Assembly (NCBI RefSeq): GCF_000010505.1
Contig: NC_010729.1
Location: forward strand, 1,288,501 to 1,352,500
Length of the DNA stretch: 64,000 nt
Direction of reading: 5' to 3'
DNA from: Porphyromonas gingivalis ATCC 33277
GTDB lineage: Bacteria > Bacteroidota > Bacteroidia > Bacteroidales > Porphyromonadaceae
How positions within the stretch are numbered: the stretch's first letter is position 1; the number at the start of each line of letters is the position of its first letter. The notes beneath the pieces were generated by a model that searched no databases, had not been told where the DNA came from, and was given only the letters and a program-made list of their open reading frames with translations. The translations under genes and the position numbers were made by a program. Below, piece by piece: positions 1-8,195 of this stretch.

Positions 1-356
1 CCCACCCTTACGAGTGTGAGTTTGCGTAGCCGATCCTTCACCTGGCGGGTATCGAAGTCTATATTGGCCAGAGCATCCAGTTCGTTCAAGACTATATCTA
101 TATTATCAGAGCCGATGCCGTGGCTCTGCACCGTGATGCGCTTGTCGCCATACCACCCCGTGACGGTATGAAACTCCCTATTGGATACATTGCATTCAAT
201 GCGCTCGAAACGAGAGGCGACTGCATCCACACGAGCAGGATCACCTACCAATATGACCTTATCGGCCAATTGTTCGGGACGAATATGCAGATGAAAGACC
301 GAACCGTCCGTATTGATGATCAGCTCGGAGGGGGGAATCGTTCTTTTGGTTTTCAT
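1..356 (-). CDS. Uridine/purine nucleoside phosphorylase, N-terminal part (runs off the window)
   Basis: Only the first 118 or so codons are inside the window; the gene continues past position 1. Translating from the ATG at 354-356 gives a protein with the phosphorylase signatures GDPARV (residues 38-43, phosphate-binding arginine) and SHGIG (78-82), ending in LVRVG where the family normally continues into a conserved glycine-rich loop. These belong to the PNP_UDP_1 family, which cleaves nucleosides with phosphate in the cytoplasm for base salvage; uridine phosphorylase is the likeliest member, but specificity cannot be read from this part. It is followed downstream of nothing else in view; the next gene on the same strand starts about 1.5 kb upstream of it, with its stop 70 bp away. 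Confidence 0.82.
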   Translation of the reverse strand, partial: MKTKRTIPPSELIINTDGSVFHLHIRPEQLADKVILVGDPARVDAVASRFERIECNVSNREFHTVTGWYGDKRITVQSHGIGSDNIDIVLNELDALANIDFDTRQVKDRLRKLTLVRV

Positions 357-426
357 AAGTTCATTAATGTTTTAAGAGGTGAGACAGATCAATCGTAAGA
401 TGGCTCTCGAAAAGGTCGGCCTTGGT

Positions 427-1848
427 CTAAAAGCCTTGCACGGCTTGTAACTCCATGTTTCTGACTTCCTTTTCCATTCGGCCTACTTCTTCTTCCAGTG
501 GAGGAATGGCATTTTCGAGACGAAGAATTTCCTGCTTCATACCGCTTCGCTCCGAAGCCGATGCTCTTCCATACAAGAGTCGTAACTCTTCCAGACGGGT
601 AGCCGCCTGTTCCAATTTTCTTTTCCGAGCCATCACATCCTGATAGAGCGACTTGGCTTCGCTGCTTTGGAAGTCGCTCCAGCGCGTATAGATACGCATC
701 CCCTGCATAGGGAAATAAATCTGACGTTCGGAAGCCTTCTTCTCTGCATCGGTGCGGTTGTCCCGAGCCGATGCGATCAGACGACTGTAGTCTCGCTCAG
801 GGTCTTGCGTTGCTCTTATGCTCTTGAGGGAGGCATACGCCCTTTTGAGGGCCATATCGTCAGTAGCCACAGGGCGCCCCTCTTCATTGATAACGAAGGT
901 ATAGACAGTGACAACATCCGCAGGACAAAAACGGTCACTGGCAAAGAAGCCAATCCCACGTAATTCGTCGTACACCAGCAGATAATCGTTGTAAGGGGAA
1001 TTGAAAGGCATACCGAGCAAAGTCGGTTCCAGAAAAATGCCATCTTCCAAATCACGACGGGTCATATACAGATCATATCCGCCTATTCCATCAGGTCGAT
1101 CACTGGCAAAAAGCAGGGTAAAACCATCCGCCCGTAACGAAGGATAGTTTTCATTGAATCGGGAATTGAGTTTTTCGAGGGGGATCGCATTGCCCCATTT
1201 GCCACCGATCCGGTGGGCTTCATGCAGGCTGTAAACTCCATCCTCACCTTTCTCCGTCATGATGGCATGGTCGCCGCGCCCATTGACAAAAGAAGTCGCC
1301 TCCCCTTGGTTTCCTTTCACCCATTCGAGCCGACCGTTATCGGCTATGAGATTGTAGGCCGACAGGAGATCGGCTTTATTCGTCCGTACGCTGTCTATCA
1401 CCTCCACCCATTCGGCTCTGTCCAGCAAGCGCACAGCTCGTCGCATACGGTCTATTCCGGCATCTATGGAGACTGTTTCCTGTTTTTTCTTCACAAGAGT
1501 AACCTTCTGTTTTTCCAGTGCAGCAAGAGCTTCGGAGAAGAAATATTCTTTAGCATAAGCATCCGCCAACATCTCATAGGCATCACTCCGCCGGCTTACG
1601 GCCACCCGAAGGGGAGCAATAGCTTCTTCGTAGCGTTCAGCCTTGTACAGAAGAAGCCCTAGCATATAGTTATTATCGGCATGTTTTGGATTTTTGGCCA
1701 CCAACTGTTGGGCTATGGGCAAAGCCTTGTCATAACGTCCGCTATCGATCAGTAGACGAAGTTCCGAAATGCTTTGGGCGGAGAGCTGCTTACTTACAAC
1801 AATGGAAATCAATGCAAAGAGAAAGAGGGTTATGGAACGACACATCAT
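427..1848 (-). CDS. Exported TPR / PD40 repeat protein
   Basis: From the ATG at 1846-1848 the product is about 473 residues and opens with a signal peptide (MMCRS, then the hydrophobic run ITLFLFALISIVV, then a likely cut after LSAQ). An ATG 54 bp upstream is in frame but would place 18 polar residues before it, so the later start is preferred. Next come two or three tetratricopeptide-like helical pairs (about residues 25-115), then a PD40 (WD40-like) segment recognisable by FASDRPDGIGGYDLY, and a charged C-terminal coiled coil. The same TPR-plus-PD40 order occurs in Bacteroidetes envelope scaffolds such as PorE, but no OmpA-like peptidoglycan-binding domain is present here. A periplasmic scaffold role is inference; the exact function is unknown. 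Confidence 0.85.
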   Translation of the reverse strand: MMCRSITLFLFALISIVVSKQLSAQSISELRLLIDSGRYDKALPIAQQLVAKNPKHADNNYMLGLLLYKAERYEEAIAPLRVAVSRRSDAYEMLADAYAKEYFFSEALAALEKQKVTLVKKKQETVSIDAGIDRMRRAVRLLDRAEWVEVIDSVRTNKADLLSAYNLIADNGRLEWVKGNQGEATSFVNGRGDHAIMTEKGEDGVYSLHEAHRIGGKWGNAIPLEKLNSRFNENYPSLRADGFTLLFASDRPDGIGGYDLYMTRRDLEDGIFLEPTLLGMPFNSPYNDYLLVYDELRGIGFFASDRFCPADVVTVYTFVINEEGRPVATDDMALKRAYASLKSIRATQDPERDYSRLIASARDNRTDAEKKASERQIYFPMQGMRIYTRWSDFQSSEAKSLYQDVMARKRKLEQAATRLEELRLLYGRASASERSGMKQEILRLENAIPPLEEEVGRMEKEVRNMELQAVQGF

Positions 1849-1964
1849 TATTGTACTTAAAAAAACCTTTGCTATCGCATCATTTGCAAACGGTATCCTC
1901 ATGGGACAAAAGACATCCGAACACGCATGCAGGCAGCCATTACCGTTGCAATACCGATACTATA

Positions 1965-1972
1965 CAAAGATA
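1965..1972 (-). promoter_or_regulatory. Putative -7 element for the TPR/PD40 gene
   Basis: The minus strand reads TATCTTTG, a perfect match to the Bacteroidetes -7 consensus TAnnTTTG, 117 bp upstream of the chosen start. No good TTTG is seen at -33, so this is a partial match. The ISAs1 element begins only 40 bp further upstream. Confidence 0.4.
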
Positions 1973-2054
1973 GTGTTTCTTGCTCACATGCCGAATCCGA
2001 GCATTTTCCGGCACTGTAGTGACAGTAATTATATTTGAGGTTTGCAGAGACTGC

Positions 2055-3137
2055 ATGAAGTACTACTTTCTTCGTCAAATCAATGCTTATGTCTGTCTTG
2101 ATCAATATGAGGGGATGGAAGGGTTATTGTGCAATGGTCTTCCTCTTGACTTTTTACTGCTGATCGTTTTCCTCTCTACACTCTCAGGCAATACCTCCTG
2201 GTATGAGATTGAAGATTATGCCGAGGAATACGAAGAAGAATTGAAAAGTCTATACGAAATGCTTACCGGCCATCAGCTTATGCATACCATGCCTTCTCAT
2301 GATACTCTCAACAGGAGCATCAGTCTGTTGGATGTAGAAGCTTTTGAGGGGGCTTATAAGCGATGGATTGAAGGCTTTATCTCGGCTACTTCGGGTAAAC
2401 ATATTTGCATTGATGGCAAGACGATGCGGGGAGTGAAGAAACTCTCTTTTGATACACAATCCCATGTCGTCTCTGCCTTTTCACCACAAGATATGTGCAG
2501 TCTTGCCCAACTCTACATCGACCGAAAAACAAACGAAATACCTGCCATACATCAACTTCTTGATTTGCTGGACTTGAACGGGGCTGTTGTCTCCATTGAT
2601 GCCATAGGTACACAGACAGCCATTGTCGAACAAATCATCGATAAGGGCGGAGACTATGTATTGTGTGTTAAAGCGAATCAAAGTTTGAGTCTGCAAGAGA
2701 TTGAAGCCTATTTCTGCCCTCTTTTTCAGAAACATATCCTCCTTGACGAACAGACGGAACTATCTCACGGACGCATAGAAACACGTCGCTATGAAAGTAT
2801 TCTCAATCCCTTGGAGATAGAAGCCAACGAGGTATTAACTCGCCGGAAAGGCTTGAGGTCGATACACAAAGTTGTACGCAAACGAAGGGATAAAAAGAGT
2901 GACAAAACGAGTGAAGAAGTGGCCTACTACATTTCGTCATTAACAGATGTTTCTTCATTGAAACAAGCTATTCGTGGGCATTGGGCGATAGAGAATAAGT
3001 TACACCACTGTTTGGATGTCTATTTCGGACACGATGCCTCGCACAAGAGAACGAGGAATGTGGCGCAGATTATGGATATCATTCAAAAGATTAATTTACT
3101 CATTATGAGACCTTTGAAAAATAAAGAGATGGAGTAA
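2055..3137 (+). pseudogene. ISAs1-family transposase, 3' end replaced by an IS insertion
   Basis: The protein starts MKYYFLRQ at 2055 and has the ISAs1/H-repeat transposase pattern: ICIDGKTMRG (first catalytic Asp), VSIDAIGTQ (second Asp) and RGHWAIENKLHHCLDVYF (Glu). The first 351 or so residues are native. The last nine (RPLKNKEME) are encoded by the inserted IS5-family element, whose left end lies at 3107. Joining the frame across the insertion at the CATTAT duplicate restores a natural tail of 28 more residues (IERLKTNMKSSIPRIQKK and onward) to a TAA. All three catalytic residues precede the break, so residual activity cannot be excluded, but the native tail and the right end are displaced. 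An upstream ATG at 1980 lies outside the element and is rejected as the start. Confidence 0.85.
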
Positions 3138-4445
3138 AGAGGAGTTCTTCGCATAAAAGGAGCGAGGGAAAGGGGTGGCAGTAAGGAGTGAAAGTAGTTG
3201 TAAATCCCCCCTTTGAGGAGCTACTTGTACGAGCTCCTCAAGGGTGGTTATGCCTTATCCTACGGATGAGGACATAATTATCCCCGGGGTTCTGTATAAA
3301 TTAAAGGCGATGCTTTCAAGAATGTTTTGAGTATGGGTCTTGGCAAGTCCCCGGTATCGACATCGTCCGCCATGAAACCACCGGCGAATACTGCCAAAGG
3401 TGCGTTCGATGGTGCTCCGTATCGGACCGATTGCTTTGTTTCGTTGCTTCTCTTCCTCGGTCAATGCCCTGTTGCGTTGTGCCTTGTGCATAATGCCGTC
3501 TTGAAGGTGATGGGTTTGCAGGTAGGAACGATTTTCCCCGCAAGCATATCCTTTGTCCGCCAAGACGGCTGTGCCTTGAGGTATGTTTGCACCCTGCAAT
3601 AGCGGAATAAACTCCTTCGTGTCACTGCGGTTCGCTGCTGTCGTTATCACCTTTTGAACAATGCCTTGAACATTGGTCAGACAATGCTTTTTGTATCCGT
3701 AGTGATAACGCTTTTGTTTGTAAACCCAACGGGCTTCTTCATCCGTCCCTTTACGCCGGCGGACAACCTGTTTTTGATAATCCTCCTCTGCCTCTTTTTC
3801 CTCCTCGCTCCGATTGTCTTGCCTGTCGTCTGCGACTTCAATCGTAATGCTTCCGTTGGGTTTGTGCGGCGTCTCCACAAGGCTTGCATCGACAAGCACC
3901 CCTTCCCTTACCGAAATGTGATGGCGCGAAAGTTGTTTGTTAAACTGCGCCAACAGTTTGTCCATGAGACCCAACTCTGTCAGTGCCGAACGAAATCGAC
4001 TGATGGTGCTGTGGTCGGGAGATACCTCTTCCATCTTCAGTCCCAAGAATCGGGAAAAGGTGATTGAATCATTGATGCGCTCCTCCAAAGCACAATCACT
4101 GAGGTTGTACCATGTCTCCAAAAGCAACATCTTGAATAAGAGAATCACGTCATAAGCCGGTGCGCCGATGGCATTTTGTCGCTTCGTGTATTTCTTGTTG
4201 ATCAGCGTCCTGATCGGACGCCAATCGATAAGCCTGTCAACCTGATTGAGGAAGTCGTTTTGTGCTTTGCGATAACGCTTTGAAAGGAGTGCGTCTGCAA
4301 ATGTTACATGCTCATCGGTATTCTTGGATTGGTATGCCATGGGAGGAATATTATGCTGTTTTTAATGCTCAAATATACAAAATAACTCCCTATTATACAA
4401 TGAATTAACAAACAAAATACACACCAATCGCCGTGCAAATTTCTC
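3107..4445 (-). mobile_element. IS5-family insertion sequence, copy 1 (IS1126-type)
   Basis: A 1339-bp element bounded by GAGACCTTTG on the left and, inverted, by a mutated right end (TGCAAATTTCTC where the other copies read TGCAAAGGTCTC or close to it). It is flanked by the direct repeat CATTAT (3101-3106 and 4446-4451), the target duplication made on entry into the ISAs1 transposase gene. It carries one transposase gene. The size, 12-bp-type ends and IS5-family transposase agree with P. gingivalis IS1126 or a close relative; the exact name would need a comparison with ISfinder. Confidence 0.9.
3255..4340 (-). CDS. IS5-family transposase, copy 1
   Basis: A 361-residue DDE transposase with an N-terminal DUF772-type region and the catalytic motifs VDASLVETPHKP (Asp), AVLADKGYAC (Asp) and RSTIERTFGSIRRWF (Glu). 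It is full length and open. Compared with copies 2 and 3 it differs at several positions (for example DRLIDW instead of DTLIDW, and CLTNVQG instead of CPANVQG), so this copy is the most diverged of the three, in line with its mutated right end. The start sits about 105 bp inside the element's right end. Confidence 0.93.
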   Translation of the reverse strand: MAYQSKNTDEHVTFADALLSKRYRKAQNDFLNQVDRLIDWRPIRTLINKKYTKRQNAIGAPAYDVILLFKMLLLETWYNLSDCALEERINDSITFSRFLGLKMEEVSPDHSTISRFRSALTELGLMDKLLAQFNKQLSRHHISVREGVLVDASLVETPHKPNGSITIEVADDRQDNRSEEEKEAEEDYQKQVVRRRKGTDEEARWVYKQKRYHYGYKKHCLTNVQGIVQKVITTAANRSDTKEFIPLLQGANIPQGTAVLADKGYACGENRSYLQTHHLQDGIMHKAQRNRALTEEEKQRNKAIGPIRSTIERTFGSIRRWFHGGRCRYRGLAKTHTQNILESIAFNLYRTPGIIMSSSVG

Positions 4446-4561
4446 CATTATAGAGCGACTAAAAACGAATATGAAGTCCTCAATCCCTCGCATCCAAAAG
4501 AAACTGGCTCGAATGAAGCCACAACAACTAATCACAATACAATTTTAATGCGTCACCCCTG

Positions 4562-4959
4562 GTAAACGAATCCTCCGGATCAAACTCTAAAAACAGATGA
4601 GAAATACTAGAAGTAGCCGAATGAGTAAAAAAACTCGCCCCTAAGGGAGGAGGTTTCCGTTTTTGTGAACTCACCCCAATAAATCCAAAGATCAATTCCG
4701 TATTGCAGAACCATCTAACCTGTCTTTCGGCCCCTATATTTCGATCTCACCACAAGAAAAAACTAAAAAAATATATCATCACGGCATTAACATAAAAGCC
4801 CACTATCATGTTTTTAACAAAAAACTATTATTATTGTAGTAGACAAATACAAGACACTATTATGTTTACTTATATAAATGCTTATCCTTTGAATGCACAC
4901 TTTTGAAACAGCTAATCCCCGACTAATGCCTTGCCATAAGTCTTGGCTCTACAGTTATT
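4562..4959. other. Non-coding stretch between the IS cluster and the lysine operon
   Basis: No convincing reading frame is seen on either strand. The sequence becomes strongly AT-rich from about 4740 to 4900. A short imperfect inverted repeat (CCCCTAAGGGAGG) lies near 4646. The left edge is the approximate right end of the ISAs1 element. Confidence 0.5.
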
Positions 4960-4989
4960 TTTGCAACTCCCAAATTGGCACTATCTTTG
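4960..4989 (+). promoter_or_regulatory. Promoter of the lysine fermentation operon
   Basis: TTTG at 4960-4963 and TATCTTTG at 4982-4989 are separated by 18 bp, close to the Bacteroidetes consensus TTTG-N19-21-TAnnTTTG. The element would start transcription near 4996 and give a leader of about 90 nt before the atoD start. It is the only good promoter match seen ahead of the gene run that begins at 5089. Confidence 0.7.
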
Positions 4990-5088
4990 GTGCGCAATTA
5001 TATCAACCGAAATAAGTTGATACATACAGATTTGTCACGAAAAGAGAAGGAAATAAAATTCTCAACAAAATAAAAAACAGAAAAAACC

Positions 5089-5733
5089 ATGAATAAAGCG
5101 ATTTCGGCTGAAAAGTTGTCCGCCTTGTTTAAGGACGGTATGACTATCATGGTGGGTGGCTTCTTAGCGAATGGTACCCCCGAAAGGATTATCGATGAAC
5201 TAGTAAAAAGCGGTGTCAAGGATCTCACTCTTATTGCCAACGACACGTCCTATCCGGATCGTGGTTGTGGTCGGCTCATTGCAAACCATCAGGTGAAGAA
5301 GTTGATAGCTTCTCACATAGGTACGAACCCCATGACCGGTGACCAAATGAATACAGGTGAGTTGGTAATCGAGTTTAGTCCTCAGGGTACTCTTGCAGAG
5401 AGAGTACGAGCAGGAGGAGCCGGCTTGGGAGGAGTATTGACCCCTACAGGGCTTGGGACGGTAATCGAAGAAGGTAAACAGAAGATCGAGATTGATGGCG
5501 AGGTTTTTTTGCTCGAAAAACCTATCCGTGCCGACTTTGCCTTTATCAAGGGAAGTGTTGGCGATGAATTTGGGAATCTCATCTATAAAGGCACAACACA
5601 GAACTTCCAGCCCCTGATGGCAATGGCAGCAGACTGTGTAGTGGCAGAAATCGAAGAAATCCACCCCATCGGACAGATCCCCATGGAACAAATCCATACC
5701 AGCGGCATATTCGTGGACTATATCCTCCGCTAA
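5089..5733 (+). CDS. atoD: Butyryl-CoA:acetoacetate CoA-transferase, alpha subunit
   Basis: A 214-residue family I CoA-transferase A subunit. Recognisable parts are the N-terminal [19 protein letters not shown] (CoA-transferase family 1 start), the glycine-rich [18 protein letters not shown] around residues 106-123 and the [13 protein letters not shown] stretch. With its beta subunit it moves CoA from butyryl-CoA to acetoacetate, giving butyrate and acetoacetyl-CoA, so the acetoacetate released by Kce re-enters the pathway. The beta subunit is not adjacent: it lies 8.6 kb downstream after kamE, although both are in the same gene run. First gene after the operon promoter. Confidence 0.92.
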   Translation: MNKAISAEKLSALFKDGMTIMVGGFLANGTPERIIDELVKSGVKDLTLIANDTSYPDRGCGRLIANHQVKKLIASHIGTNPMTGDQMNTGELVIEFSPQGTLAERVRAGGAGLGGVLTPTGLGTVIEEGKQKIEIDGEVFLLEKPIRADFAFIKGSVGDEFGNLIYKGTTQNFQPLMAMAADCVVAEIEEIHPIGQIPMEQIHTSGIFVDYILR

Positions 5734-5786
5734 TCGGCTCCCTGCTCTTAGACAAATCAACTACTCACAATAACTCCAATACGACT

Positions 5787-6176
5787 ATGACAAAGACATC
5801 AATGATCCGTCTTCGGATGAGTGCGCATGATGCTCATTACGGAGGTAACTTAGTAGATGGGGCTCGCATGCTCCAACTCTTCGGAGACGTTGCCACAGAA
5901 CTCCTTATCATGCAAGATGGTGATGAAGGCCTCTTCTGTGCTTATGACAATGTGGAATTTTTGGCTCCGGTATTTGCCGGAGATTATATAGAGGCTGTAG
6001 GCGAAATCACTCATGTGGGAAATACCAGTCGAAAGATGAAATTCGAAGCTCGTAAGGTGATTCGTCCTCGTACGGATATTTCGGAGTCGGCAGCCGATGT
6101 GCTTGACGAACCTATTGTTGTTTGCCGTGCTACCGGCACTTGTGTGGTACCGGCTAATTGCCAGCGCAACAAATAA
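5787..6176 (+). CDS. kal: 3-aminobutyryl-CoA ammonia lyase
   Basis: A 129-residue single-domain hotdog-fold protein. The sequence opens with [22 protein letters not shown] and contains the hotdog-type strand [22 protein letters not shown]. It matches the small lyase of lysine fermentation, which removes ammonia from L-3-aminobutyryl-CoA to give crotonyl-CoA. Placement directly ahead of kce supports this over a generic thioesterase. The end overlaps the 5' extension of the next frame but not its real start. Confidence 0.9.
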   Translation: MTKTSMIRLRMSAHDAHYGGNLVDGARMLQLFGDVATELLIMQDGDEGLFCAYDNVEFLAPVFAGDYIEAVGEITHVGNTSRKMKFEARKVIRPRTDISESAADVLDEPIVVCRATGTCVVPANCQRNK

Positions 6177-6202
6177 GTAAAACCATTATACCGACTGTAA
6201 TT

Positions 6203-7024
6203 ATGGAAAAATTGATCATTACGGCAGCCATCTGCGGTGCAGAGGTTCTGAAAGAGCATAATCCGGCCGTTCCCTACACGGTAGAAGAGTGTGTACGTGA
6301 AGCCAAATCGGCCTATGATGCAGGTGCCAGCATCATTCATCTCCATGTGAGATACGATGATGGTACCCCTACTCAAGATAAAAATCGCTTCAAAGAAGTC
6401 ATGGAAGCCATCAAGGCGGTATGTCCCGATGTAATCATCCAGCCTTCGACAGGAGGTGCTGTGGGCATGACGAATGATGAACGTCTGCAACCGACAGAGC
6501 TTTTTCCCGAAATGGCTACTTTGGATTGTGGCACCCTTAACTTCGGCGGTGATGAAGTGTTCACCAATACGGAAAACACGATCAAATATTTCGGGGAGAA
6601 AATGATCGAGCGTGGCATCAAACCTGAACTTGAAGTCTTCGACAAGAGCATGATCGACATGGCTCTTCGTCTTCACCGCAAAGGTTATATCCAATCCCCT
6701 ATGCACTTCGACTTCGTAATGGGTGTAAATGGCGGTATCAGCGGAGAAATGCGTGATTTCGTTTTCCTTCGCGAAAGTATCCCCGCAGATGCCACATATA
6801 CTGTAGCAGGTGTGGGACGCTATGAGTTTCCCCTCGCGGCACTGGCTATCATTGATGGAGGACATGTGCGTGTAGGTTTCGAAGACAATGTATATATATC
6901 CAAAGGAGTTTTAGCTCGCTCTAATGGAGAATTGGTAGAAAAAGTGGTTCGTATGGCCAAGGAAATGGGTCGTGAGATAGCCACTCCGGCAGAAGCCCGT
7001 CGGATATTGGGGCTTAGCAAATAA
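6203..7024 (+). CDS. kce: 3-keto-5-aminohexanoate cleavage enzyme
   Basis: A 273-residue member of the BKACE (DUF849) family. The start MEKLIITAAICGAEV at 6203 is the family N-terminus; an upstream GTG-type extension into kal is rejected. The zinc-binding motif HLHVR (His46, His48) is present, as are IQPSTGGAVG and the C-terminal GGHVRVGFEDN. It condenses 3-keto-5-aminohexanoate with acetyl-CoA and splits it into acetoacetate and 3-aminobutyryl-CoA. Its neighbours kal (26 bp upstream) and kdd act just after and just before it in the pathway. Confidence 0.94.
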   Translation: MEKLIITAAICGAEVLKEHNPAVPYTVEECVREAKSAYDAGASIIHLHVRYDDGTPTQDKNRFKEVMEAIKAVCPDVIIQPSTGGAVGMTNDERLQPTELFPEMATLDCGTLNFGGDEVFTNTENTIKYFGEKMIERGIKPELEVFDKSMIDMALRLHRKGYIQSPMHFDFVMGVNGGISGEMRDFVFLRESIPADATYTVAGVGRYEFPLAALAIIDGGHVRVGFEDNVYISKGVLARSNGELVEKVVRMAKEMGREIATPAEARRILGLSK

Positions 7025-7065
7025 CAACTCTAAAACTCACAAAATTCACTCAATACGTTTCGATA

Positions 7066-8109
7066 ATGCAAAAGAAAGGAAACAAATACGGTACACACCG
7101 TGTTTTAGCCCCTCAAGGCGTTCTACCCCAGCCCGCTGAAAAAGTGGACAACAACATGGATGAAATCTACGACAATGAGATTCTTATCGATGTTAAGACT
7201 TTGAATATAGACTCTGCAAGTTTCACGCAGATCCATGAACAAGCCGGTGGAGATAAGGCTAAAATCGCCGAAATCATGCTTGGCATTGTAGCCAAACAAG
7301 GAAAGCATCGTAACCCTGTTACAGGCTCAGGCGGGATGCTTCTCGGCGTAGTTGAAAAGATCGGCGATGCTCTCAAAGACAAAATCGACTTGAAAGTAGG
7401 CGATAAAATTGCCACGCTCGTGTCGCTTTCTCTAACGCCACTCCGCATCGACAAAATCAAGGAAATTCGTCCGGATGTAGATCAAGTGGACATCGAAGGA
7501 AAGGCTATTCTCTTCGAAAGCGGTATCTATGCGAAGATTCCTAACGATTTGCCTGAAAAGCTGGCTCTATCGGCACTTGATGTGGCAGGTGCTCCTGCTC
7601 AGACAGCCAAATTGGTGAAGCCGGGAGATACGGTACTTATTATCGGTGCAGGTGGCAAGAGCGGTATGCTCTGCTGCTACGAAGCCAAAAAACGCGCCGG
7701 TGTAACCGGTAAGGTAATCGGTCTTTGCCACTCACAGAAGAGTACGGATCGCTTGAAAGCTCTCGGTTTCTGCGATCATGTATTCTCTGCCGATGCAACG
7801 AAGCCGGTGCCTGTAATGGAAGAGATCGAAAAGCTTACGAATGGAGAGATGTGTGATGTTACGATCAACAACGTAAATATCACTGATACAGAAATGACAA
7901 GCATCCTCTGTACGAAGAATGATGGTATCGTCTATTTCTTCTCTATGGCTACAAGTTTCACCAAAGCTGCTTTGGGGGCTGAGGGCGTAGGCAGTGATGT
8001 GACCATGATCGTTGGTAATGGCTATACCAAAGGTCATGCTGAAATCACACTGCAGGAGCTTCGAGAATGTGAGGCTTTGCGCAAAGTTTTCACAGAATTG
8101 TACGCTTAA
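7066..8109 (+). CDS. kdd: L-erythro-3,5-diaminohexanoate dehydrogenase
   Basis: A 347-residue NAD(P)-dependent dehydrogenase. An N-terminal family-specific region (MQKKGNKYGTHRVLAPQG) is followed by a Rossmann fold with LIIGAGGKSGMLCCYEAKK near residue 190. It oxidises 3,5-diaminohexanoate to 5-amino-3-oxohexanoate with release of ammonia, feeding Kce. Length and motifs fit the Kdd family. A strong hairpin with a T-run follows 17 bp after the stop. Confidence 0.93.
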   Translation: MQKKGNKYGTHRVLAPQGVLPQPAEKVDNNMDEIYDNEILIDVKTLNIDSASFTQIHEQAGGDKAKIAEIMLGIVAKQGKHRNPVTGSGGMLLGVVEKIGDALKDKIDLKVGDKIATLVSLSLTPLRIDKIKEIRPDVDQVDIEGKAILFESGIYAKIPNDLPEKLALSALDVAGAPAQTAKLVKPGDTVLIIGAGGKSGMLCCYEAKKRAGVTGKVIGLCHSQKSTDRLKALGFCDHVFSADATKPVPVMEEIEKLTNGEMCDVTINNVNITDTEMTSILCTKNDGIVYFFSMATSFTKAALGAEGVGSDVTMIVGNGYTKGHAEITLQELRECEALRKVFTELYA

Positions 8110-8126
8110 TTCATTAGAAATGAGCT

Positions 8127-8167
8127 GCTACGGAGAGATAATCATTGTCTCCGTAGCGTTCTTTTTT
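8127..8167 (+). terminator. Intrinsic terminator between kdd and kamA
   Basis: A perfect 10-bp stem (GCTACGGAGA at 8127-8136 with its complement at 8148-8157) with an 11-nt loop is followed by TTTTTT at 8162-8167. It stands inside the lysine gene run, so it would either end the first transcript or act as a partial terminator that lowers kamA expression relative to the upstream genes. Confidence 0.8.
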
Positions 8168-8195
8168 AGATAATCAGCCAAAGCTCACAATAACC

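Larger units (their letters stand above)
2012..4561 (+). mobile_element. ISAs1-family element (ISPg2-like), interrupted by an IS5-family copy
   Basis: The element carries an ISAs1-type transposase and is bounded by imperfect inverted ends, CACTGTAGTGACAG near 2012 and the reverse complement of CAGGGGTGACG ending near 4561. Removing the inserted IS (1339 bp) and one 6-bp target duplicate leaves about 1205 bp, which fits the size I remember for ISPg2-type elements. No clear target-site duplication is visible around the ISAs1 ends, so the outer boundaries are approximate. The interrupted reading frame resumes after the inserted IS and closes at a TAA at about 4546-4548. Confidence 0.72.

Noticed and set aside
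1980-2054. Upstream extension of the ISAs1 transposase start
   Set aside because: The added codons lie largely outside the element's left end and do not match the family; the start at 2055 fits.
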